64,000 bases of DNA from Methylomonas sp. UP202 (GTDB lineage Bacteria; Pseudomonadota; Gammaproteobacteria; Methylococcales; Methylomonadaceae). A model generated the notes under the pieces. That model saw only the letters and a program-made list of their open reading frames with translations, was not told the DNA's origin and did not search any database. Every line of letters begins with the position of its first letter. Within the stretch, counting starts at the first letter, position 1. Shown piece by piece: positions 56,664-64,000 of this stretch. Location of the stretch: contig NZ_CP123897.1 in NCBI RefSeq assembly GCF_029910655.1, positions 3,709,547-3,773,546 on the forward strand, in the 5' to 3' direction. The translations under genes and the position numbers were made by a program.

Positions 56664-57872
56664 TTAAAACTCCATCCGGCCGCCCAGCATGAAGCGGTTG
56701 CTGTCGATATGCCGGTAGCCTTGCAGGGTTTCGTAGGATAAAAACGCCGACACGCCGCCCGGCAACACGCTGGACACTTCCGCGCCGAAGGTATAGTAAT
56801 CGCGACTCGGCGCGTCGTTGACCAACGTAAAGGTACTGCCGCTACCATCCGCGACAAAGCTGCCGGTGACTTGGCGGCGGCCGTCCATGAATTGATGGTG
56901 CCATTCGCCGCGCAACTGCGGAATCACTACCCCCCACGGCACGCTGACCGAATACGCGGTCTGCACGCCGACCGTCGAAATCAGCGATTGAATATTTTGC
57001 TTGCCGAAACGCACCGCGCCGGGACTGCCGGTCTCGCTATAGCTGTCGATATCCAGACCGGTATATTCACCGCGCGCATAAGGCGCTACCGTCAAGGCCT
57101 TGAAATTGAAGTCGTAGCCGCCGCCCAGGCTGAAAGCATACTGATCGGCGCTCGGCGCCGCGCTGGCAATCGACGAAGTTCCGCCCAACTTGATGTTGCG
57201 GCTGGTTTCGAAATCGACGCCGCCGTATGACGCGGTACCCTCGACGTGCAACGCATCGGTAATGAAGTAACTGCTATAGAGCGTGCCGATGTAGTTGTCG
57301 CTCAAAGTCTCGCCGCGGCCGCTGTTAAACGTGGCATTGCCGCGCTTGTAATTGAAGGCGGCGCCGGCGGACCAGCGGTCGCTGATACGGTAATCGGCGC
57401 CGGCCATGAAATTATGATTGTCGAATTTAAAGCCGCCCAAATTCAAGGCCGTGTTGTCGTGCAAACCGAAGCTACTGTCGACCTTGCCCCAAAACGACAG
57501 TTTCGAGAAATCGCCGTCGCCGGCCCCGCCGCCCAAATTGATTTTGCCGGATTGTCCGAACGGCAAGCTATTCTTGCCGCCGTTGACCCGCGTCGCGATA
57601 CTGCCCATGCCGAACACCTGATCCGGCGTCAGACTCTTTAAGTCCGAGATGCTCTCGATATTACACGCGGATGGCGCGTTGGATTCCTGCTGATTGTAAA
57701 AATTCGAGCATTTGGAAATGGCGTTATCCACCGAGCTCTGGTTTTCGTTGAAGCTGGCCGGCGTCGCCCGCGCGGTAGACATCACCGCTCCGCACAGAGC
57801 CAGCGCGACGCCCACGCCGATCCGGCTCGCCGTCGGCGATATTGACGTAACGGTATTTTGCTTATTCTTCAT
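56664..57872 (-). CDS. Autotransporter beta-barrel outer-membrane protein with short passenger
   Basis: The 402-residue product has a signal peptide (GVGVALALCGAVMSTARA), a short exported stretch with two Cys (ISKCSNFYNQ, SACNIES) that could pair, then a beta-barrel with alternating aromatic strands (KLSFWGKVDSSFGLHDN, YFITDALHVEGTASYGG) and a terminal SNRFMLGGRMEF ending in Phe. The barrel of about 270 residues matches the autotransporter domain, but there is no long passenger, so it may be a remnant or a barrel with another function. It has its own terminator. Confidence 0.82.
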   Translation of the reverse strand: MKNKQNTVTSISPTASRIGVGVALALCGAVMSTARATPASFNENQSSVDNAISKCSNFYNQQESNAPSACNIESISDLKSLTPDQVFGMGSIATRVNGGKNSLPFGQSGKINLGGGAGDGDFSKLSFWGKVDSSFGLHDNTALNLGGFKFDNHNFMAGADYRISDRWSAGAAFNYKRGNATFNSGRGETLSDNYIGTLYSSYFITDALHVEGTASYGGVDFETSRNIKLGGTSSIASAAPSADQYAFSLGGGYDFNFKALTVAPYARGEYTGLDIDSYSETGSPGAVRFGKQNIQSLISTVGVQTAYSVSVPWGVVIPQLRGEWHHQFMDGRRQVTGSFVADGSGSTFTLVNDAPSRDYYTFGAEVSSVLPGGVSAFLSYETLQGYRHIDSNRFMLGGRMEF

Positions 57873-57989
57873 AGTATGTCTCCTCTAAGTCGATGCGGGC
57901 ATCTTACATGCCAAATCTATTTCGACAAAATTTAAGAATGTAATTAATCATCTTGAATTATAAGCCAAAATAAGAATCACGCAGATTCA

Positions 57990-59780
57990 CTAACTCCGCA
58001 ATTTGTCTTGCAAGCTCAGCAAGCCCTTGTGACCGGGATTGACCTCCAACCCTTCGCCGACTTTTTTCAAAGCCTCGGCGCGCTGGCCTTTTTCGTAAAG
58101 CTCCCAGGCTTGCTGCTCCAACAAATCGGCAATTTTATTGATGCCGTCGACGGCTACCTGATTGTAGGGGTCGATTTTCAAGATTTCCTGATAGGCCCAC
58201 CAGGCGTTGCTGCCGGTCGGTGCGGTTAGATAGCCGACATCCAAATGAATCGCCGCCAATTCCTGTAAATCCTGGATTTTCTGTACTTCTTCCGGCGTCA
58301 AGGCCTTGATCGCAACCTGAGGCACGGTTTCGCCGGGCGGATGCGCCAAACGCCAGTAAATGCTGAATCCGCCGGACAGCGCCACCAGCACCGCCGCGCC
58401 CCACAACGCGAAGAAGGCCGCCGAACGCGGCGCCAACGCCGCCAAAAACTCGCGTATCGTCGCGGTGCGTTTGTCCTGACGCAAGGCCAAGGCCTTTTGC
58501 AAGCCTTTCCACTGCCGCCGACCCAGCTTGGGAATGGCCTTGGGCTGCAAATTGACTTCCAGTACTTTCTCCGCCGACAGTTTGCCGAACGGGTGTTTGC
58601 CGGTCAGCAGCTCGTAACTGATACAGGCCAGCGCGTAAATGTCGTCGCGCGGGTCCGGATCGCGGTTTTGCAATTGCTCCAAACTGGCGTAAGCCGGCGT
58701 CAGCGCGCCCAAGTCGCGGGCATTGAACACGGTCGCGTCCTCGCCGCCGGCTTCGGAACGGCCGATCGCGCAGGCGATACCGAAGTCCAACACCCGAATT
58801 TCGCCGTCGTCGCCCAGAAACACGTTACCAGGCTTGAAATCGGAATGAACGATCTTCTTCTTGTGCGCGTAACCCAGCGCTTCGGCCATCGCGTGAATGA
58901 TCGGCCAAGCTTTCTTGAAGGGCAAACCGCTATCGACATGATCCCTGATCAAATGGCTGAGCGGCCGGCCTTGCAGATATTCCATCGTCATAAACACGTG
59001 GCCGGCGTCGTCGCGGTCGAAGTCGTAGACTTTAATGATATTCGGATGAGCTAGGGTCTGAGCACGCTTGGTCTCGCGCTGCAAGGCCACCAAGGCCATC
59101 GGGTTGAACTGAAAATCCCGGTTCAGCACCTTTAGCGCGACAAAGGGATCCTTATCGGCCGCCTCGACCTTGCGCAGGTCGGTGGCCTTGAATACCATCC
59201 CCATCCCGCCGACGCCCAGCAGTTCCTCGAGCACGAAACGTTTCTTGACGGTATCGCCGACCACCAGATCGGTGCGCGGCAAATTGGGGTCCAGACCTTG
59301 CAGCAAGGACTCGGTATTCAAGGTCGGCGTCTTGGTGGTCGAAGCCGGCGCGGCTTCCGGCACCACGGTCTCGCCAACTCGAGTCGCGTCGGCGGTCGCC
59401 GCCGGGTTCAGAATTTCGGTGGCGTCCCCGTCGCCGGCCGCTGTTGCCACCCACGTCGGGTCGTCGCCCGCCTCCGGTTTTTTGGCTTGGGCGAGTTTCC
59501 GGCCATCCGCCGGCATCGCCACCAAGGTTGCATCGTCGGCCGCGGTCGGCGGCGTACTCGTGCTCTCGGCCAATCGGGTCCGGTCATCCCAAATGCCGAC
59601 AAGTAGTCGGTAGGTCGCGCCTTCGAGTTCACCCTCGGCTAGCGCTTGCTCCAGGCTCAGCCGGGCGGCGGCCAAATCCGCTTCCGGTCCGGCGTTTAAG
59701 GCCTCGGCCGCCGCCAGCAATTGCGCTAAGCTGATTTGCGATTGCCGAAAGGCGGTGAATGCGTTATCAAAGGCAGACAT
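57990..59780 (-). CDS. Membrane Ser/Thr protein kinase with phosphothreonine-like tail repeats
   Basis: The 596-residue protein has an N-terminal helical region, a Thr-rich linker with four DATLV/DPTWV/DATEI/DATRV-like units (about 83-137), a kinase domain (glycine loop LLGVGGMGMV near 187-196, Lys in VALKVL, HSDFKPGNVFL near 312, VLDFGIA near 330, PRDDIYALACISYEL), one transmembrane helix (LWGAAVLVALSGGFSIYW near 459-476) and a C-terminal TPR-like part. HSD replaces HRD in the catalytic loop, but the catalytic Asp stays. The repeats look like FHA-binding phosphorylation sites. Met5 (59780) is a better start than 59792, though no ribosome site is clear. Confidence 0.87.
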   Translation of the reverse strand: MSAFDNAFTAFRQSQISLAQLLAAAEALNAGPEADLAAARLSLEQALAEGELEGATYRLLVGIWDDRTRLAESTSTPPTAADDATLVAMPADGRKLAQAKKPEAGDDPTWVATAAGDGDATEILNPAATADATRVGETVVPEAAPASTTKTPTLNTESLLQGLDPNLPRTDLVVGDTVKKRFVLEELLGVGGMGMVFKATDLRKVEAADKDPFVALKVLNRDFQFNPMALVALQRETKRAQTLAHPNIIKVYDFDRDDAGHVFMTMEYLQGRPLSHLIRDHVDSGLPFKKAWPIIHAMAEALGYAHKKKIVHSDFKPGNVFLGDDGEIRVLDFGIACAIGRSEAGGEDATVFNARDLGALTPAYASLEQLQNRDPDPRDDIYALACISYELLTGKHPFGKLSAEKVLEVNLQPKAIPKLGRRQWKGLQKALALRQDKRTATIREFLAALAPRSAAFFALWGAAVLVALSGGFSIYWRLAHPPGETVPQVAIKALTPEEVQKIQDLQELAAIHLDVGYLTAPTGSNAWWAYQEILKIDPYNQVAVDGINKIADLLEQQAWELYEKGQRAEALKKVGEGLEVNPGHKGLLSLQDKLRS

Positions 59781-59857
59781 GACAGTATGCAAAGTTTAAA
59801 GACGATGATGGATTTTAGCCTGTTTGGCTCAGGCCGTCGGCAAACCGGCGACCGCCG

Positions 59858-60709
59858 ATGCCGATAAACCTTGCGCCATTCCGCCGAGCTTGCGCGATTA
59901 GGCGGCGGCTGGCGGCACTGCTGTTGACGGTCGTCACGGCCGCTTGCGCCTCGCCCACCGCCAAGCTCCAAAATCAAGCCCGCCAATTCGGCTTAACCGC
60001 CGAAACCGTGATCGCCAACGGCTTCCGGCTCGATACCTTTTCCCGGCCCGGCTCGACGGCATCGGAACCACTGCACGTTTACCTGGAAGGCGACGGCCGA
60101 CCCTATGAAGCCGGCATCCTACCCAGCGCCGATCCCACCACCCGCGCCTCGGTGGTATTGCCGTTACAGGCGCTCGATTCGGCCCCCAGCCTGTATCTCG
60201 CCCGCCCTTGCTACAACGGCCATGCCGCCGATCCCGGCTGCGCGCCGCCGCTGTGGACCGACGCCCGTTACGGCGAGATCGTGGTGCAAACTCTCGCGGA
60301 CGCCTTGCGCGACTATACCGAACGGCGCGGTTTCAAAAAACTTCTACTGATCGGCCATAGCGGCGGCGGCAGCTTGGCGCTGCTATTAGCCGAACGCCTC
60401 CCGCAAACGCTGGGCGTCGTCACGGTCGCCGGTAACTACGACATCGACGCCTGGACCGATCTGCACCATTACCAAGCCTTGACAGCTTCGCTGAACCCGG
60501 CGCGGCGGCCGGCCAGCGGCTTGCCGGAATGGCATTTTCTGGGCGCCGCCGACCAAAACATTCCGCCCGCGCTAGTCCAAACGGCCTTACGCCGACGTCC
60601 GAACGCCCGCGTCGAGATCGTCGATGCCGGGCACGCCCAAGGCTGGCCCGGACTTTGGCCCGGCATACTCCGGAAAATCGCCGACGATTTGGCCGCCGGC
60701 GGCCGTTGA
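59858..60709 (+). CDS. Lipoprotein alpha/beta hydrolase
   Basis: The 283-residue protein has a lipobox-like start (ALLLTVVTAACASP, Cys30). LHVYLEGDGRPYEAG near 70 is the oxyanion region, LLLIGHSGGGSLALLLAE near 162-179 carries the GHSGG nucleophile elbow, and the acid and His could be in FLGAADQNI and VDAGHAQGW. It is a Ser hydrolase of the lipase/esterase type on the periplasmic side. It lies between the divergent kinase and the caspase-like gene, 63 bases upstream of the latter, and may share its transcript. Confidence 0.83.
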   Translation: MPINLAPFRRACAIRRRLAALLLTVVTAACASPTAKLQNQARQFGLTAETVIANGFRLDTFSRPGSTASEPLHVYLEGDGRPYEAGILPSADPTTRASVVLPLQALDSAPSLYLARPCYNGHAADPGCAPPLWTDARYGEIVVQTLADALRDYTERRGFKKLLLIGHSGGGSLALLLAERLPQTLGVVTVAGNYDIDAWTDLHHYQALTASLNPARRPASGLPEWHFLGAADQNIPPALVQTALRRRPNARVEIVDAGHAQGWPGLWPGILRKIADDLAAGGR

Positions 60710-60772
60710 TTTGCAGCGCGGGGGTTTTCTGCTATGGTTCCCGCACCGTCCCCACACCCGATAGGTGTCCGC

Positions 60773-62998
60773 ATGAAAGCATCGCATCTTCGTCACCGCG
60801 GCTTGGCCCTGGCCATCGCCGGCATTCTGCTCGGCGCCTGCGCCCGCGACGTCAGCCAGGAAGAAATGGCCAAGGCGACCGAAGGCTACATCGTCGCCGA
60901 CACCAACAAACTCCTGGTCGTGGACTGCCTACTGCCCGGCCAAGTCCGCAAACTCGGCGCCGAAATGACCTATCTGTCCGCCCGCCGGCCGGTCCGCACC
61001 ACCGCCGCCGATTGCGAAGTGCGCGGCGGCGAGTATGTGGCTTACGACCGCGCCAACTACGCCAGCGCGTTGAAAATCTGGCTGCCCAAGGCCCAGGAAG
61101 GCGATGCCGCCGCCCAATTGACGGTCGGCGAGATCTTCGAAAAGGGCTTGGGCACCACGGCCGATTATAAGGCGGCCGCCCAGTGGTATGAAAAAGCCGC
61201 CGCCCAGGGCAATTTTCAGGCGCAACTGAATCTCGGCCATTTGTACGAGAAAGGCTTAGGCGTCCCCCAGGACAAGGATGCGGCATTGCGCTGGTACCGC
61301 AAGTCGGCGGGCCTCGATCAAACCGACATCCAGTTCGCCCCGGCGGTCGATGCCAAGGAACTGGAAACCCTGCGCGGCGAAGTCGCCGAATCGCGCAAGG
61401 AAGCCGAGGCATTGCGAAGCCAGTTGCAGGACATCCGCCAGCAGGCGCTGGACCAGCAAGACAGCCTGCGCAAGGCCCAATCCGAACTGGAAACGCTACG
61501 CCATAAGCTACAACAGCAAAAAGCCGCGCCGTCCGGCGGCGACACCTCGGCGCTGGAACGGCAGTTGCGCGATAAAGAAGCCCAATTGAAGGAACAGCAA
61601 GCGCGACTCGGCACGCTGACCGAAACACTGAAGCAGGAACGCCAACGCCAAAAATCGGACGATGCCCCCCGGAGCGGCAAAACACCGGAGGTCATCAAGA
61701 CCAACGATGTCGAAAATCGATTGAACGAAAAGATCGAAGCCTATCAAAAACAATCGGCCGAATTGACCGCCTGGCTGACCTCGCCGGACAAACTGGACCG
61801 CGCGCGCATCGACGCCCGCAAACAGGCGCTGCAACAACAAGCCAAGGACATCGCCGAACTGAAACAACAATTGGAACAGCAAAAGTCCACGCTGCTGGCC
61901 TCCGGCTCCGGACCGAACATCGAGTTGATCGAACCGGCCGTCACCGTGACGCGGGGCATTCCGGCGATCCAATTCAGTAGCGGCGAACGCAGCAAGCGCC
62001 TGGTCGGCCGCATCGACGCCATCAAGGGCTTGAGCAAACTGATGCTGAACGACAAAGCCATCAAGGTGGATAGCGACGGCCGCTTCGAAACCGACGTCAG
62101 CCTGCAAGGCGACGAAACCCTGGTGCAAATCGTCGCCACCGACAAACGCAACCAAAGCAGCAACCTGAATCTACGCCTGCTGGCCGGCGACAATCAGGCC
62201 CAAACCAGTTATCCGAGCAGCAACGCCAACGAAATCAAGCGGCCCGGCGACATTCAGTTCGGCAAGTTTTACGCGCTGATCATCGGCAACAACGATTACG
62301 GCGCCTATTCCCCACTAAAAACTCCGATCGCCGACGCCAAGAGCGTCGAACTGCTGTTACGCGAGCGCTACGGCTTTAAAACCAAATTGCTGATCAACGC
62401 CAATCGCCACGCGATCATGTCGGCGTTCAACGAACTCAATCAAAAGCTCACCGACCAGGACAATCTGCTGATTTATTACGCCGGCCACGGCGAAATCGAC
62501 GCCAAAAGCCAGACCGCCTATTGGCTGCCGGTCGACGCCGAAGTCGGCAACAGCGCCAACTGGATTTCCAGCCAAAGCATCACCGAATTCATCGGCATCA
62601 TGCCCGCCAAGCACATCATGGTCGTCGCCGATTCGTGCTACTCCGGCGCCTTGACCGGCTCGGCGATCGCCAAATTGCCGGACGGCATGGACGAAGCCAA
62701 GCGCGAACGCTGGCTGAAAGCGATGAACGCCCGCAAAGCCCGTACCGTACTGACCTCCGGCGGCGTCAAACCGGTGATGGATCAAGGTGGCGGCGATCAT
62801 TCGGTATTCGCCAACGCCTTCTTGAAAGTGCTGCGCGGCAACAAGCGCATCATCGAGGATTACGACATCTTTCGCGACGTCGCCAACCAAGTTCGCACCT
62901 CGGCCTCGCGCGGCGGTTTCGAACAAACGCCGCAATACGCCCCGCTGCAACACGCCGGTCACGAAGGTAGCCCGTTCTTTTTCGTACCGGAGGCTTGA
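60773..62998 (+). CDS. Lipoprotein caspase-like protease with Sel1 repeats and coiled coil
   Basis: The 741-residue product is exported by a lipoprotein signal (LALAIAGILLGACAR, Cys23). It has two Sel1 repeats at about 110-180 (GDAAAQLTVGEIFEKGLGTT, GNFQAQLNLGHLYEKGLGVP), a long coiled coil at about 195-380, a beta domain at about 395-470 and a C14 caspase domain at about 490-735. The catalytic pair His572 (YYAGHG) and Cys622 (DSCYSG) is complete. The start at 60773 puts the lipobox in normal position; an upstream ATG at 60734 would not. Its substrate is unknown. Placement next to a membrane Ser/Thr kinase suggests a signalling or stress unit. Confidence 0.88.
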   Translation: MKASHLRHRGLALAIAGILLGACARDVSQEEMAKATEGYIVADTNKLLVVDCLLPGQVRKLGAEMTYLSARRPVRTTAADCEVRGGEYVAYDRANYASALKIWLPKAQEGDAAAQLTVGEIFEKGLGTTADYKAAAQWYEKAAAQGNFQAQLNLGHLYEKGLGVPQDKDAALRWYRKSAGLDQTDIQFAPAVDAKELETLRGEVAESRKEAEALRSQLQDIRQQALDQQDSLRKAQSELETLRHKLQQQKAAPSGGDTSALERQLRDKEAQLKEQQARLGTLTETLKQERQRQKSDDAPRSGKTPEVIKTNDVENRLNEKIEAYQKQSAELTAWLTSPDKLDRARIDARKQALQQQAKDIAELKQQLEQQKSTLLASGSGPNIELIEPAVTVTRGIPAIQFSSGERSKRLVGRIDAIKGLSKLMLNDKAIKVDSDGRFETDVSLQGDETLVQIVATDKRNQSSNLNLRLLAGDNQAQTSYPSSNANEIKRPGDIQFGKFYALIIGNNDYGAYSPLKTPIADAKSVELLLRERYGFKTKLLINANRHAIMSAFNELNQKLTDQDNLLIYYAGHGEIDAKSQTAYWLPVDAEVGNSANWISSQSITEFIGIMPAKHIMVVADSCYSGALTGSAIAKLPDGMDEAKRERWLKAMNARKARTVLTSGGVKPVMDQGGGDHSVFANAFLKVLRGNKRIIEDYDIFRDVANQVRTSASRGGFEQTPQYAPLQHAGHEGSPFFFVPEA

Positions 62999-63720
62999 GG
63001 CCGGACCGCCTTCCATTGCCGGGGCGACGCGGCGGTTCACCGCTGGCTGAGCGAAGTCGAAGCCAGCCATTTCGCTTCGACTCCGCTCAGCGAACGACAT
63101 AGCTAATATCGAGGTGTTTATCCCCCGCTCCGTCGGGAGAGCAAACGCCGCAATACGCCCCGCTGCAACACGCCGGTCACGAAGGTAGCCCGTTCTTTTT
63201 CGTACCGGAGGCTTGCGGCCGGACCGCCTTCCATTGCCGGGGCGACGCGGCGGTTCACCGCTGGCTGAGCGGAGTCGAAGCCAGCTTTTCGCTTCGACTC
63301 CGCTCAGCGAACGACATAGCCAATATCGAAGTGTTAATCCCCCGCTACGTCGGGAGAGCAAACGCCGCAATACGCCCCGCTGCAACACGCCGGTCACGAA
63401 GGTAGCCCGTTCTTTTTCGTACCGGAGGCTTGAGGCCGGACCGCCTTCCATTGACCGGGGCGATGCGGCGGTTCAGCGCTGGCTGAGCGGAGTCGAAGCC
63501 AGCTTTTCGCTTCGACTTCGCTCAGCGAACGACTTAGCCAATAAGGTAGCCCGTTCTTTTTCGTACCGGAGGCTTGCGGCCGGACCGCCTTCCATTGGCC
63601 GGGGGCGATGCGGCGGTTCACCGCTGGCTGAGCGGAGTCGAAGCCAGCCAGTTCGCTTCGACTTCGCTCAGCGAACGACATCACTAATATGGAGGCTTAC
63701 GCTATTCGACATCGGTTGCG
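62924..63720. repeat. Tandem repeat copying the caspase gene 3' end with hairpin element
   Basis: A unit of 217-218 bases is repeated: CAAACGCCGCAATACGCC occurs at 62924 (inside the gene), 63142 and 63359, and AAGGTAGCCCGTTC at 62964, 63182, 63399 and, in a shortened fourth copy, 63543. Each unit holds the last codons of the caspase gene plus an 18-bp inverted repeat (for example 63046-63063 with 63074-63091, one mismatch). Copies at 63182 and 63543 have TGC in place of the stop TGA. The unit tail (ATCGAGGTGTTTATCCCCCG) recurs at about 63750. No gene is visible in the block. Confidence 0.88.
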
Positions 63721-63758
63721 GCTCTCATCAGCGACCGACATAGCTAGCATCGAGGTGT

Positions 63759-64000
63759 TTATCCCCCGCTACGTTGGGAAAGGGCGTTTTTAGTTCGCGC
63801 TGAATAATGACCGCTCTTTTTACTCTGAACGTCGTTAGGCAAAATCAGGACATCCCTGTCGTTCAAACCGCTCCCTATCCCCTCTATTTCATTGTTCCGA
63901 GTGAAACCTCCACCATGATCGTTACCTGATATTCCCGCTATCGACCTATACTTCGCATTCCGCTTGGGCAATACCGATTCTCGATCGACCCACCGGCTAT
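63759..64000 (-). CDS. Open frame entering from right edge, unknown
   Basis: A frame open to the right edge reads leftward through about 80 codons (including RNAKYRSIAGISGNDHGGGF and NDRDVLILPNDVQSK) and stops at 63759 inside the tail of the repeat block. The composition is protein-like but no family is recognised. It may be the 3' end of a gene whose tail was replaced by the repeat, or a chance frame. Confidence 0.25.
   Translation of the reverse strand, partial: SRWVDRESVLPKRNAKYRSIAGISGNDHGGGFTRNNEIEGIGSGLNDRDVLILPNDVQSKKSGHYSARTKNALSQRSGG

Noticed and set aside
62357..63451. Long minus-strand open frame of 364 codons across the end of the caspase gene and the repeats
   Set aside because: It is antisense to a well-supported caspase domain and continues only because the tandem repeat lacks stops in that frame; the product is a repeated, low-complexity sequence.

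Overview
The window looks like chromosomal DNA of a gammaproteobacterium, most likely a methanotroph of the Methylomonas/Methylococcales type. This is an inference from protein style, GC-rich codon use, the gnnA-gnnB-lpxB lipid A genes and a copper-handling cluster. No methane or methanol oxidation gene lies in the window, so the assignment is moderate.

Layout. (1) 1-3200 is an AT-rich accessory stretch with a membrane protein running off the left edge and an OLD-type ATPase/TOPRIM nuclease. (2) 3500-9875 is GC-rich: a VOC protein, a LysR regulator and a divergent redox gene set (two SDRs, an Old Yellow Enzyme, a GFA protein, a Gfo/Idh oxidoreductase). (3) About 9850-15130 is a decayed integrative element ending at a tRNA-Thr gene: a truncated excisionase-like gene, a divergent small HTH repressor with a palindromic operator, an AT-rich two-gene unit pairing a SLATT 2TM membrane protein with a RelA/SpoT-type nucleotide synthetase, a broken P2-like integrase, and an mqsRA toxin-antitoxin pair. 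(4) 15267-20154 is a copper cluster: P1B ATPase, SafE/TauE-like membrane protein and four small metal or membrane proteins.

(5) 20410-32232 is a long leftward envelope block: exbB-exbD-lpxK-Trm112-kdsB, then gnnA-gnnB-lpxB, a UPF0104 flippase-like protein, a TPR membrane protein and a large GT-C glycosyltransferase. Together these serve LPS/lipid A and surface glycan synthesis. (6) 32267-36398 holds an MFS transporter, aroC, prmB and an HDOD protein. (7) 36430-40910 holds small secreted and lipoproteins and a three-gene glycan-modification set (GT-C enzyme, SMR-type flippase, membrane GT2). (8) 41009-45278 holds a decayed fragment of uvrA, a reversed FkbM methyltransferase and intact uvrA. 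(9) 45426-51130 is a complete RND efflux operon. (10) 51328-52256 holds a small membrane protein and a tRNA-Gly/Cys/Gly cluster with a strong promoter.

(11) 52638-62998 holds a very large FAD/Fe-S dehydrogenase, an autotransporter barrel, a membrane Ser/Thr kinase, a lipoprotein hydrolase and a lipoprotein caspase-like protease. The 3' end of the caspase gene has been copied in tandem with a hairpin repeat, filling 63000-63720.

The most interesting candidate system is the SLATT + RelA/SpoT-like pair at 10499-12837. By analogy with CBASS-type signalling it could be a nucleotide-activated membrane effector defence unit carried by the element.
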